Shown: positions 8,081 through 16,803 of the stretch, piece after piece | Layout: each line of letters starts with the position of its first letter | How positions within the stretch are numbered: position 1 is the stretch's first letter | Source of the DNA: Palsa-892 sp035555855 | GTDB lineage: Bacteria > Pseudomonadota > Alphaproteobacteria > Rhizobiales > Xanthobacteraceae | Reading direction: 5' to 3' | Assembly (NCBI GenBank): GCA_035555855.1 | Contig: DATMGD010000044.1 | Span: forward strand, 1 to 52,247 | DNA length: 52,247 bases | Made by a program: the position numbers and the translations under genes | Notes under the pieces: generated by a model | What the model was told of the DNA's origin: nothing | What the model saw: only the letters and a program-made list of their open reading frames with translations | The model's database searches: none

Positions 8081-8122
8081 TTGACAATCCACCTCATTCT
8101 AATATTGGATCCATGATCCAAT
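8081..8122 (+). promoter_or_regulatory. Promoter region with a 19-bp perfect palindromic operator
   Basis: A consensus -35 box TTGACA lies at 8081-8086. A perfect palindrome ATTGGATC-CAT-GATCCAAT covers 8104-8122, exactly where the -10 would fall. The -10 itself is poor (TATTGG at 8103, 16-base spacing). Palindromes of this size with ATTGG half sites are typical of GntR/FCD-family regulators. The only GntR gene in the window is at the other end of this cluster (10592-11254). A repressor bound here would block the Bug receptor and oxidoreductase genes. Confidence 0.65.
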
Positions 8123-8151
8123 TATAGAAGAAAACTGGTGGGGAGCGAGCG

Positions 8152-9144
8152 ATGAGGAAGAACTTTCGGGCCTGGTCCGCGCGCCTGATCTGCGCGGCGC
8201 TGCTTTTGGCTTCGGCCTTTACCGTTTCCGCGATGGCCGACAATTATCCGAGCCGCCAAATCCGGCTGATCGTGCCGTTCTCCGCGGGCGGCGCGACCGA
8301 CGCACTGGCGCGCATCATTGCCGAGCATCTTCGCGAGAAGTGGGGCCAGGTCGTCGTCGTCGAGAACCGGACGGGCGCCGGCGGCAATATCGGTGCGAGC
8401 GAAGCCGCAAAGAGCGCGCCCGATGGCTACACGCTCCTGATGGGTGCGATCGGCACCAATGCGGTCAACGCCGCGCTCTACAAAACGATGCCCTACGACA
8501 CCCTGAAGGATTTCGCGCCGATCACGCAGGTCGCGGAATTTCCGATGCTGCTGGTCGTCCACAGCAGTGTGAAGGCCAACAACGTGAAAGAGCTGATCGC
8601 GCTCGCCAAGGCGAAGCCGGGCGAACTCAATGCCGGCAATGGCGGCGTCGGCACCTCGCAGCATCTTGCGACGCTGCTGTTTGAAACGATGACCGGCACC
8701 AGTTTCCAGGGCGTTTCGTACAAGGGATTCGCCGCGGCGCTTTCCGACATGCTGTCGGGGAATATCCAGCTCACCTTCGGCGACATGGCGACGCTCCTGC
8801 CGCATCTTGCATCGGGCAAGATGCGCCCGCTCGCCGTCACGTCGAAGGATCGCTCGCCGATCCTCCCGAACGTGCCGACGATCGCGGAAGCGGGCGTGCC
8901 CGGCTATGAGGCCGTCGCCTGGTATGGCCTGTTCGCACCGGCGGGAACGCCGAAGGAAATCGTCGACAAGATCCAGAAGGAAGTCGCGGCCTACATCAAG
9001 ACGCCGGCCGTCGTCGAACGCTTTCAGAAAATGGGCGCGGAGCCTGTCGGATCGACGCCCGAGGCGTTCAAGGCGCACGTGATTTCCGAAAAGAAGCGCT
9101 GGGGCGAAGCGGTCGCGAAGGCCGGGCTGAGCGCCAGCCAGTAA
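8152..9144 (+). CDS. Bug-family tripartite tricarboxylate transporter substrate-binding protein
   Basis: A periplasmic receptor of 330 aa (TctC/Bug family). An N-terminal signal peptide ends near VSAMA-DNYP (about residue 29). The family signature follows: NYPSRQIRLIVPFSAGGATDALARII, then VVVENRTGAGGNIGA, which form the ligand-binding loops. A strong SD (GGGGAG) lies 6 bases before the ATG. No TctA/TctB membrane genes are nearby, which is common for Bug proteins; they may share a transporter or act as sensors. Ligands of the family are mostly carboxylates. It leads a probable two-gene unit with the FAD oxidoreductase. Confidence 0.9.
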   Translation: MRKNFRAWSARLICAALLLASAFTVSAMADNYPSRQIRLIVPFSAGGATDALARIIAEHLREKWGQVVVVENRTGAGGNIGASEAAKSAPDGYTLLMGAIGTNAVNAALYKTMPYDTLKDFAPITQVAEFPMLLVVHSSVKANNVKELIALAKAKPGELNAGNGGVGTSQHLATLLFETMTGTSFQGVSYKGFAAALSDMLSGNIQLTFGDMATLLPHLASGKMRPLAVTSKDRSPILPNVPTIAEAGVPGYEAVAWYGLFAPAGTPKEIVDKIQKEVAAYIKTPAVVERFQKMGAEPVGSTPEAFKAHVISEKKRWGEAVAKAGLSASQ

Positions 9145-9188
9145 CGCCGCGGCGATCCCGTCTCTCGATCCGAACAGCGAGTGTCAAA

Positions 9189-10580
9189 ATGCAGGCTGAA
9201 CATTACGACGTCATGGTTGTCGGCGCGGGCAGCGCCGGCATCGCGGCGGCAACCTCCGCCGCCCGCAACGGTGCGAGAACACTGCTGATCGATGCCGGGC
9301 CGACGATCGGCGGCGAGCTTCTGACCGGCATGACGATCGACGGCGCGATCAATGCGCGCGGCGAGCGTATCGTCGGCGGCGTCATCGACGACCTCCTGCG
9401 CGAGTGTAAGGCGCTCGGCGGTTATGTGCGCGAGCTGTGCGACTGGCGGCTCATCCAGTACATCGCTTACGATCCCGAATTCATGAAGCTCGCGGTCCCG
9501 CGCGTCGTTTACGGCGCAGGCGTCGATGTCCGGCTGATGAGCCATGCCGACGAAGTCGCGCGCCAGGGCGACCGGATCGAGGCGGTCGTCGTGCGCGACC
9601 GCTCCGGCCGCCGCCTGATCACGGCCGATGTTTTCGTCGATTGCTCGGGCGATGGCGACCTTTGCGCCATGGCCAATTGCGACATGCTGCCGCCCGACGA
9701 AGGCGTGCCGCCGCAGCCGGTGTCGTTGATGTTCCGGATGGCGGGCGTTGAAACGAAACCGCTGCTCGAATTCGTGCGCCAGCATCCCGAATATTTCGCG
9801 CTCGGTGAGAGCGATGCGATCCGGGGCGGGCGCACCGACAAGGAGATCGCCGAAGAGCTGTGGCGTCAGGGCGAGCCTTGCGTGTTCCTCAAGAGCAACG
9901 GGGCATTTCTCGGCAATGCCATCAAGAACAAAGAGATGTTTCCGACGGCGCTCATCATGATCCAGCCGACCTCGGCGGCGCGCCGCGAAGTCTGCATCAA
10001 CGCGACGCGCGTCACGTTGCGCGACCCGCTGGCGTCCAAGGCTTACGGTCAGGCGTTCAACGATCTCGTCGAGCAGGTGCAGACCTGTTCGAAGTTCCTG
10101 ACCGGACATGTGCCCGGCTTCCAGAACGCAACGATTTCAGGCCTCGCGCCGCGCCTTGGCGTCCGCGAGACCCGGCGCGTGCTGGGCGACGAAATCCTGT
10201 CGGGCGACGATGTCTTCCACGCCAAGAAGCGCGACGACGGCGTCGCCAAGGGCAGCCACCATATCGACATCCATCAGGAAGGCGCGGGGCAAATCCGCAT
10301 CGCGGTCGAGAACGGCGGTTCCTACGACATTCCCTTCAGCAGCCTGATCCCCAAGGGACTTTCCAACGCCATGGTCGCGGGCCGCTGCTTCTCGGCGGAT
10401 CGCCGGGCGAACGGTTCGGCGCGCACCATGGGGCCGTGCCTCGCGATGGGGCAGGCCGTGGGGCTTGCCGCGGTCTATGCCGCCAACACCAACGCCACGC
10501 CCGACGTGCGCGCAATCGACTTCAAGGGCTTTCGCAAGAAGCTGCAGGAGCAGGGCGCGATCCTGGAAGGGACGCACTAG
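9189..10580 (+). CDS. FAD-dependent oxidoreductase (FAD_oxidored type)
   Basis: A flavoprotein of 463 aa. The N-terminal Rossmann dinucleotide-binding motif is VVGAGSAGIAAATSAARNG, followed by GPTIGGELLTGMTIDG and VFVDCSGDGDLCA, all typical of the FAD_oxidored family (PF12831-like). The C-terminal flavin motif is NAMVAGRCFSADRRANGSARTMGPCLAMGQAVG. It starts 44 bases after the Bug receptor and is probably co-transcribed with it. Substrate unknown; the pairing with a carboxylate receptor suggests oxidation of an imported acid. Its stop codon is 11 bases from that of the convergent GntR gene. Confidence 0.85.
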   Translation: MQAEHYDVMVVGAGSAGIAAATSAARNGARTLLIDAGPTIGGELLTGMTIDGAINARGERIVGGVIDDLLRECKALGGYVRELCDWRLIQYIAYDPEFMKLAVPRVVYGAGVDVRLMSHADEVARQGDRIEAVVVRDRSGRRLITADVFVDCSGDGDLCAMANCDMLPPDEGVPPQPVSLMFRMAGVETKPLLEFVRQHPEYFALGESDAIRGGRTDKEIAEELWRQGEPCVFLKSNGAFLGNAIKNKEMFPTALIMIQPTSAARREVCINATRVTLRDPLASKAYGQAFNDLVEQVQTCSKFLTGHVPGFQNATISGLAPRLGVRETRRVLGDEILSGDDVFHAKKRDDGVAKGSHHIDIHQEGAGQIRIAVENGGSYDIPFSSLIPKGLSNAMVAGRCFSADRRANGSARTMGPCLAMGQAVGLAAVYAANTNATPDVRAIDFKGFRKKLQEQGAILEGTH

Positions 10581-10591
10581 CCGGCTTGGGT

Positions 10592-11254
10592 CTAGCTCTG
10601 ATTGTCCAGAAGCAGGCGCACGGCTTCCTGCGTCAGGGCATTGTGATTGAGGATGAGCCGGATCAGCTCGTCCTTCTCGTTCCGCTTGATCGCCTCGATC
10701 ATGTTGCGGTGGTCGAGGCTCGATTGCGTGAGCCTTCCGGGCTGCTGCAACGATGTGCGCTGATAGCGTTCCGAAAGATCGAACAGGCTCACGATCGTTC
10801 GGAACAGGTAGTGATTGTTGCAGTCCTCGTACATCTTCAAATGGAAGCTGCGGTTGGCTTCCATGTACGGGTCGTATTTCTTTTCGCTGAGGGCGCGCGT
10901 CATCTCGGCGTCGAGCCCTTCCAGTTGCTGCACCAGTTCATGACCGTAGCGCGGGAACGACCTGCCGACGGCCGAGGCTTCAAGAATCTGCCGGACATCG
11001 TACATTTCGTTCATATCGACGACGGACAGCGCCGCCACACGGGCGCTTCGGTTCGGCGTAAGCTCCACGAAGCCGCGCTCGGAAAGCCGTTCCAGGGCCT
11101 GACGGACGGGATGGCGGCTGACATCGAGCTTTTCGGCAAGATCCTCCTGGTCGAGGCGGGCCCCGGGGATCAGGTCGCCCGCCATGATGAGGTGGCGGAT
11201 TTCGGCGGTTGCATAATCCGCGGCGCTCTTGAATCTTTGGGTTCTTACGGTCAT
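10592..11254 (-). CDS. GntR-family transcriptional regulator, FCD subgroup
   Basis: 220 aa. N-terminal winged HTH (DQEDLAEKLDVSRHPVRQALERLSERGFVELTPNRSARVA) and a C-terminal all-helical FCD ligand domain with the histidine-bearing segments NRSFHLKMYE, LDHRNMIEAI and LNHNAL that bind a metal and carboxylate ligands in this subgroup. The frame extends to 11317 but the ATG at 11254 gives the family's normal N-terminus. It converges on the Bug/FAD oxidoreductase pair and is the likely binder of the palindrome at 8104-8122. No matching palindrome is seen before its own gene. Regulation of the cluster is inference. Confidence 0.88.
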   Translation of the reverse strand: MTVRTQRFKSAADYATAEIRHLIMAGDLIPGARLDQEDLAEKLDVSRHPVRQALERLSERGFVELTPNRSARVAALSVVDMNEMYDVRQILEASAVGRSFPRYGHELVQQLEGLDAEMTRALSEKKYDPYMEANRSFHLKMYEDCNNHYLFRTIVSLFDLSERYQRTSLQQPGRLTQSSLDHRNMIEAIKRNEKDELIRLILNHNALTQEAVRLLLDNQS

Positions 11255-11364
11255 TTCTCTGGTACAAAACCCCAAGGAAAACCCGAAGGGAAGGAGTGCG
11301 ACGAAACAGTACAGCAAGCCCGGCTGCCTTCATACCGAGCGCCACTTTTCGCTGCAACCATCAG

Positions 11365-12354
11365 ATGACCTCAATGATAAGACCAGATTCTCATGCGGCT
11401 GATTTTACAGTCGTGCGGGACGACGATGAACTGCCGTCGCAGCTGCGGCGCGCCTTCATCGCCATCGGCAATTTCGACGGCGTGCATCGCGGCCACCGCA
11501 CGGTGATCGACCGCGCGATCGAGCTTGCGCGCGAGGATCGCCGGCCTGCGCTTGCGCTCACCTTCGAGCCGCATCCGCGCGCCTTCTTCCGCAAGGACCA
11601 GCCGATGTTCCGCTTGACGCCGGAGCCGGAAAAATTGCGATTGCTCGCGGCGACCGGCCTCGACGGCGCGGTGGTCATGAACTTCGACGGCAGGTTAGCG
11701 GGGCTTTCCGCCAAGGAATTCATCGCCGACATTCTCGTCAAGCGTCTGAGCGTCGTCGGCGTCGTCGTCGGCGAGAGTTTTCATTTCGGCCGCCGCCGTC
11801 AGGGCACGCCGCAGTTCCTGCAAGAGGAAGGCGAGGAGCGCGGCTTCGAGGTCGTGCTGATGAAGCCGCTCGCCTTCCGCGGTGCGCCGGTTTCCTCAAG
11901 CGCGATCCGCGAGGCGCTCGAAAAGGGCGAGGTCGAGAACGCCGCGAAGCTTCTGGGCTACACCTGGTTCGTCAGCGGCAAGGTCATTCACGGCGACAAG
12001 CGTGGCCGCGAGCTTGGCTACCCGACGGCGAATGTCGCGCTCGATCCTGCCTGCGGCCTTGCGCACGGCATCTATGCGGTGCGGGTGCGTGTCCGCGGCG
12101 AGATCCATGATGGCGTCGCGAGCTTCGGCCGCCGGCCGACTTTCGGCGGCGGTGCGCCGCTCCTTGAAGTGTTCCTGTTCGATTTCGAGGGCGACATTTA
12201 TGATGAGGCGATCGATGTCGCCTTTATCGGCTGGATCCGGCCCGAAGAGAAATTCGACGGCGTCGAGGCGCTGAAGCGCCAGATGGACGCCGACAGCGAG
12301 CAAGCCCGCGAGAAACTTGCCGCCGCGCAGGGCGAATTCCCGCTCGCCGGCTGA
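11365..12354 (+). CDS. ribF: Bifunctional riboflavin kinase / FAD synthetase
   Basis: Makes FMN from riboflavin and ATP, then FAD from FMN and ATP. 329 aa. The N-terminal adenylyltransferase domain has AIGNFDGVHRGHRTVID (HxGH nucleotide motif), VGESFHFGRRRQGT and SSSAIREALEKGEVENAAKLLGY. The C-terminal kinase domain has HGDKRGRELGYPTANVAL and VASFGRRPTFGG. Starts at 11365 or 11374 fit; an in-frame ATG-like start further upstream (11296) would run into the gntR leader. It is the first gene of a conserved ribF-ileS-lspA order, with 70 bases before ileS. Confidence 0.93.
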   Translation: MTSMIRPDSHAADFTVVRDDDELPSQLRRAFIAIGNFDGVHRGHRTVIDRAIELAREDRRPALALTFEPHPRAFFRKDQPMFRLTPEPEKLRLLAATGLDGAVVMNFDGRLAGLSAKEFIADILVKRLSVVGVVVGESFHFGRRRQGTPQFLQEEGEERGFEVVLMKPLAFRGAPVSSSAIREALEKGEVENAAKLLGYTWFVSGKVIHGDKRGRELGYPTANVALDPACGLAHGIYAVRVRVRGEIHDGVASFGRRPTFGGGAPLLEVFLFDFEGDIYDEAIDVAFIGWIRPEEKFDGVEALKRQMDADSEQAREKLAAAQGEFPLAG

Positions 12355-12424
12355 GGAGATCAGGACTGGCAAGCGGCAGATACGGCTGCTAGAACGCGCG
12401 CATTCCACCTGATCAGGCCCGCCG

Positions 12425-15400
12425 ATGTCCTCCGATAAGAAGCCGAGCGCCGAGCACGACTACAGCTCGACTTTATTTCTGCCCGAAACCAGCTTTCCGA
12501 TGCGCGCCGGGCTTCCCCAGAAAGAGCCGGAAATTCTCGCGCGCTGGGAGCGCGAGGGCCTTTACGGCAAGCTGCGCGCGGCGTCGAAGGGCCGCGACAA
12601 GTTCGTGCTGCACGACGGCCCGCCCTATGCCAACGGAAACATCCATATCGGCCACGCGCTGAACAAGATCCTCAAGGATCTCGTCACCCGCACGCACCAG
12701 ATGTCCGGTTACGACTCGAATTATGTACCCGGCTGGGACTGTCACGGCCTGCCGATCGAGTGGAAGATCGAGGAAGAGAATTACCGCTCGAAGAACAAGC
12801 CGAAGCCGAATTTTGCCTCGGTCGACGAGCTGATCGCCTTCCGCAAGGAATGCCGCGCCTATGCCGGGCATTGGCTCGACGTGCAGCGCACGGAGTTCAA
12901 GCGCCTCGGCGTCGAGGGCGACTGGGCGCATCCCTACACGACGATGAGCTTTCCGGCCGAAGCGCAGATCGCCCGCGAGCTGATGAAGTTCGCAGCTAAC
13001 GGCACGCTCTATCGCGGCTCGAAGCCGGTGATGTGGTCGGTCGTCGAGAAGACCGCGCTCGCCGAAGCCGAAGTCGAATACGAGGATTACCAGAGCGATA
13101 CGATCTGGGTGAAGTTTCCGGTCGCCGGCGATTTGAAGGGCTTCGAGGACAAGAATTATCTCGACCGCGAATTTGCTTCCGGGAAGGGCGCCGTCAAAAC
13201 GGCGGAAGCCGCGCAGGCCTCAACGGTTCTGAAATCCTATCCGAATGCATCGATCGTCATCTGGACGACGACGCCCTGGACCATTCCAGGCAATCGCGCG
13301 ATCAGTTTTTCTCCGCGCATCGCGTACGGCCTTTACGAAGTGACGCAGGCTCCCGCCGAGAACTGGGCGAAGCCCGGCGATCAATTCGTGCTCGCCGACA
13401 AGCTTGCGGCGAATGTCATGTCGCAGGCGAGAGTAGATAAGTATCACAGGGTAGCCACGATCCCGGCAGGCGAGCTTGAGGAACTGGTGACGGCTCACCC
13501 GTTGAAGGCGCTCGGCTACAATTTCAAGGTGCCGCTGCTCGCCGGCGATCACGTCACCGACGAGGACGGCACCGGCTTCGTGCACACCGCGCCGGGCCAC
13601 GGCCGCGACGACTTTGAAATCTGGATGGCGCACGGCAAGGAGCTTGCCGCGCGCGGCATCGAGACGCGCATTCCCTACACCGTCAACGAAGACGGCTTCC
13701 TCACCAAGGAAGCGCCGGGCTTCGAGGGCAAGCGCGTCATCGACGACAAGGGCAAGAAGGGCGATGCCAACGACGCCGTCATCAAGGCGCTCTCGGACGC
13801 CGGCGCGCTGATCGCCCGCTCGCGCCTCAAGCATCAGTACCCGCATTCGTGGCGCTCGAAAAAGCCGATCATCTTTAGGAATACGCCGCAGTGGTTCATC
13901 GCGATGGATAAGGAAATCCCCGCGTATAAGGACACGCTGCGTGCGCTCGCGCTGCTAGGCATCAAGAACGTCAAATGGGTGCCGGCCGCCGGCGAGAACC
14001 GTATCACCGGCATGATCGAGAGCCGCCCCGACTGGGTGATCTCGCGTCAGCGCGCCTGGGGCGTGCCGATCGCGGTGTTCATCCGTCAGAAGGACGACGG
14101 CTCGACCGAAATTCTCAACGACGAAGCGGTGAACAAGCGCATCATCGAGGCCTTCGAGAAAGAAGGCGCCGACGCCTGGTACGCGCGCGGCGCACGCGAA
14201 CGTTTCCTCGGCTCGCACGCCAACGAGGCCTGGCAGAAGGTCGATGACATCCTCGATGTCTGGTTCGACTCGGGCTCGACCCACGCCTTCGTGCTGGAAG
14301 ACCCCGAGCATTTCCCGACGCTGGCCGGCATCAAGCGTAAGCGCGACGGCGGCAAGGATACGGTGATGTATCTCGAGGGCTCGGACCAGCACCGCGGCTG
14401 GTTCCACTCCTCGCTCTTGGAAAGCTGCGGCACGCGCGGCCGCCCGCCTTACGATGTCGTGCTGACGCACGGCTTCGTGCTCGACGAGCAGGGCCGTAAG
14501 ATGTCGAAATCGCTCGGCAATGTCGTTGCGCCGCAAGATGTTATGAAAGAGTCCGGCGCCGACATCCTGCGCATGTGGGTCGCTGCCTCCGATTACGCCG
14601 ACGACTTGCGCATCGGCAAAGAGATTTTGAAAACGACGGTCGATACCTATCGGAAGCTCCGCAACACATTGCGCTGGCTTCTCGGCTCGCTGCATCATTT
14701 CAAGGAAGCCGACCGCGTCTCGTTCGGAGAAATGCCCGAGCTGGAGCAGCTGATGCTGCACCGGCTCGCGGAGCTTGATGCCGACATCCGCAAGAACTAC
14801 GCCGAGTTCGATTACAAGCGCGTCTTTGCTGCGCTCAATGTCTTCATGACCTCGGATCTTTCGGCGTTTTATTTCGATATCCGCAAGGACACGCTTTATT
14901 GCGATCCGATCTCGTCGGTGGCGCGCAAGGCCTGTCTCACCACGCTCGACGAAATCTTCAAGTGCCTCGCGACCTGGCTCGCGCCGATCCTGTGCTTCAC
15001 GGCGGAGGAGGCGTGGCTGTCGCGCTACGGCGAGGGCGCCGAGTCCGTGCATCTCCAGACCTTCCCGAAAATCCCCGGCGAGTGGAGAAACGATGCGCTC
15101 AAGGAGAAGTGGGAAAAAATCCGCGATGTCCGCCGCGCCGTCACCGGCGCACTTGAATTGGAGCGTGTCGCAAAGCGCATCGGCTCTTCCCTTGAGGCCG
15201 CGCCCGTCATCCACGTCAGCGACAAGAAACTTCTGGAGGCGTTGAACGGCGTCGATCTTGCCGAAGTCTGCATCACTTCCGATGCCAAGCTCGTTGAAGG
15301 CGAGGGACCGAAAGACGCCTTCCGCCTGCCGGACATGCCATCCGTCTCGGTCGAGCCGAAGCGCGCCGAAGGCAAGAAGTGCGCGCGCTCGTGGAAGATC

Positions 15401-15493
15401 ACGACGCTCGTTGGCTCCGACAAGGATTTCCCCGACGTCACGCCGCGCGACGCGCAAGCATTGCGCGAACTCGCCGCGGCCAAGGCATCGTGA
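12425..15493 (+). CDS. ileS: Isoleucyl-tRNA synthetase
   Basis: A 1022 aa class I enzyme that charges tRNA-Ile and edits valine. HIGH motif is H74-I-G-H77 within PYANGNIHIGHALNK; KMSKS is at 692-696 (GRKMSKSLGN). The editing domain (VWTTTPWTIPGNRA to GHGRDDF) is intact. The C-terminal zinc finger is degenerate: only one cysteine remains, in KKCARSWK, and the second CxxC is replaced by VTPRDAQALREL. I recall the same loss in other Rhizobiales IleS, so it is probably not a defect. The stop is 4 bases before the lspA ATG. Confidence 0.96.
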   Translation: MSSDKKPSAEHDYSSTLFLPETSFPMRAGLPQKEPEILARWEREGLYGKLRAASKGRDKFVLHDGPPYANGNIHIGHALNKILKDLVTRTHQMSGYDSNYVPGWDCHGLPIEWKIEEENYRSKNKPKPNFASVDELIAFRKECRAYAGHWLDVQRTEFKRLGVEGDWAHPYTTMSFPAEAQIARELMKFAANGTLYRGSKPVMWSVVEKTALAEAEVEYEDYQSDTIWVKFPVAGDLKGFEDKNYLDREFASGKGAVKTAEAAQASTVLKSYPNASIVIWTTTPWTIPGNRAISFSPRIAYGLYEVTQAPAENWAKPGDQFVLADKLAANVMSQARVDKYHRVATIPAGELEELVTAHPLKALGYNFKVPLLAGDHVTDEDGTGFVHTAPGHGRDDFEIWMAHGKELAARGIETRIPYTVNEDGFLTKEAPGFEGKRVIDDKGKKGDANDAVIKALSDAGALIARSRLKHQYPHSWRSKKPIIFRNTPQWFIAMDKEIPAYKDTLRALALLGIKNVKWVPAAGENRITGMIESRPDWVISRQRAWGVPIAVFIRQKDDGSTEILNDEAVNKRIIEAFEKEGADAWYARGARERFLGSHANEAWQKVDDILDVWFDSGSTHAFVLEDPEHFPTLAGIKRKRDGGKDTVMYLEGSDQHRGWFHSSLLESCGTRGRPPYDVVLTHGFVLDEQGRKMSKSLGNVVAPQDVMKESGADILRMWVAASDYADDLRIGKEILKTTVDTYRKLRNTLRWLLGSLHHFKEADRVSFGEMPELEQLMLHRLAELDADIRKNYAEFDYKRVFAALNVFMTSDLSAFYFDIRKDTLYCDPISSVARKACLTTLDEIFKCLATWLAPILCFTAEEAWLSRYGEGAESVHLQTFPKIPGEWRNDALKEKWEKIRDVRRAVTGALELERVAKRIGSSLEAAPVIHVSDKKLLEALNGVDLAEVCITSDAKLVEGEGPKDAFRLPDMPSVSVEPKRAEGKKCARSWKITTLVGSDKDFPDVTPRDAQALRELAAAKAS

Positions 15494-15497
15494 CGCG

Positions 15498-15983
15498 ATG
15501 CCGGCCGCACCGCGTCATTTCCACTTCGGCCTCTTCATCGCGTTTCTCGCGCTCGCCCTCGATCAGCTCACCAAATATCTCGTGCTGAACAATCCGCGAC
15601 TCGAGGTCGGCGAGCGAATCGCCGTGACGCCGTTCCTCGATCTCGTGCTCGCGATGAATAAAGGCATCAGCTACGGGCTGTTTCCACAGCACAGCGATGC
15701 CGGCCGCTGGCTGCTGGTCATGGTGAATATTGCGGCCATTGGTTTATTCGCCTTTTGGTTGATGCGGGCGAATAGCCGGCTTTTGGCCGCCGCCATCGGC
15801 CTTCTGATCTCCGGTGCCGCCGGAAATGCCATCGACCGGGCGCTTTATGGCGCGGTGGTCGATTTTGTCCTGCTGCACTGGGGGAACTGGCGCTGGTACG
15901 TCTTTAATATTGCCGACGTAGCCATCGTTGCCGGGGTAATCGGCCTCCTGTACGATGCCTTCACGGCCCGCGCCACGAAATAG
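15498..15983 (+). CDS. lspA: Lipoprotein signal peptidase (signal peptidase II)
   Basis: An inner-membrane aspartyl protease that removes signal peptides from diacylglyceryl-modified prolipoproteins. 161 aa, four membrane helices. The catalytic aspartates are D122 in GAVVDFVLLHW and D140 in WYVFNIADVAI. The conserved asparagine motif reads MNKGISYGLF. The ATG at 15498 begins four bases after the ileS stop, indicating translational coupling. The window also encodes a plausible substrate, the lipoprotein at 19573. Confidence 0.93.
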   Translation: MPAAPRHFHFGLFIAFLALALDQLTKYLVLNNPRLEVGERIAVTPFLDLVLAMNKGISYGLFPQHSDAGRWLLVMVNIAAIGLFAFWLMRANSRLLAAAIGLLISGAAGNAIDRALYGAVVDFVLLHWGNWRWYVFNIADVAIVAGVIGLLYDAFTARATK

Positions 15984-16037
15984 CCGCCATCGGGCGGAAG
16001 CTGGCTGCCGACAGGGCTAAAATTTAGAGGCCCCAGA

Positions 16038-16066
16038 ATAGTCCGAGGATATATAGTCCAAGGATA
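16038..16066. repeat. Two 14-bp near-identical direct repeats, 15-bp period
   Basis: ATAGTCCGAGGATA (16038-16051) and ATAGTCCAAGGATA (16053-16066) differ at one base. They lie 43 bases before the start of the exported protein gene, in the short lspA-downstream gap. Role unknown; could be a regulator binding site or simple duplication. Confidence 0.55.
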
Positions 16067-16108
16067 CAAGGCCGAGGTCCCATGATTTCTCGAACAGGAG
16101 AGAAGAAG

Positions 16109-16786
16109 ATGCCGGTTCGCTTCTTTTCCTTGCGCGATCTGCGCCGCATCCTCGCATTCGTGCCCGTGCTCGCGCTGCTCGCGGCTGCCGCCGTGACGCC
16201 GGCCGCCGCGCAGGAAGACGAGCCGACCGAATTGCAGAAGCTGTTCGGGGCGATGGGCCTGCTCGACCTGCCGAAAGAGCCGATCGACTACAGCGAGCGC
16301 TCGCCGCTCGTCGTACCGCCGTCCGCCGATCTGGCGAAGCCGGGCGGAGAGGTCGACGTCCGCGCGCTCAATCCCGACTGGCCGGTCGATCAGGACATCA
16401 AGCGCAAGAAGGCCGCCGCCAAGGAAGCCAAAAAGCCGATCGATGCGCCGAACGATCTTTTTTACGGCAGCCGCCTGATGCAGCCGAAAGACTGGAAGCA
16501 GGCCAAGAGCAAGGGCCGCGGCGAGGGCACCGAGACCTGGACCGACGACGAGAAGCGCGGGCTGTTTCGCGTTACACCCGACAAGCTCGGCTTCAAGGGC
16601 TGGAACAAGAAGAACGAGATCGTGAAGTTCGAAGGCGAGCCTGATCGCACGAGTTTGCTCCAGCCGCCGCCGGGCTATCAGACGCCGTCGAAGAATGCGC
16701 CATACGGTATCGTGGAAGACGAGCGGGTTGTGTCGGCGCCAAAAGACAGCTTCGATCCGGGTAACGTGCAGCGTCAGGCCAGATAA
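16109..16786 (+). CDS. Exported protein of unknown function
   Basis: 225 aa. An N-terminal signal peptide (RILAFVPVLALLAAAAVTPAAAQ) ends near residue 35. The mature protein is hydrophilic and rich in Lys, Pro and Asp, with no cysteine and no recognisable domain. I chose the ATG at 16109 because AGGAG lies 8 bases before it; an upstream ATG at 16082 lacks an SD. It ends 17 bases before the M16 peptidase pair and is probably co-transcribed with it. The position between lspA and the M16 genes is, to my memory, kept in related Rhizobiales, which suggests a cell-envelope job. I do not recognise the family. Confidence 0.75.
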   Translation: MPVRFFSLRDLRRILAFVPVLALLAAAAVTPAAAQEDEPTELQKLFGAMGLLDLPKEPIDYSERSPLVVPPSADLAKPGGEVDVRALNPDWPVDQDIKRKKAAAKEAKKPIDAPNDLFYGSRLMQPKDWKQAKSKGRGEGTETWTDDEKRGLFRVTPDKLGFKGWNKKNEIVKFEGEPDRTSLLQPPPGYQTPSKNAPYGIVEDERVVSAPKDSFDPGNVQRQAR

Positions 16787-16803
16787 CGAGATTTACCCCC
16801 AGG

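Noticed and set aside
12408..12417. CCTGATCAGG palindrome before ileS
   Set aside because: Only 10 bases and no second copy or context; likely chance.
13955..15457. 500-codon minus-strand open frame inside ileS
   Set aside because: It mirrors the codon structure of ileS on the other strand, as long antisense frames do in GC-rich genes; low-complexity Arg/Ala/Asp/Val composition, no domain.
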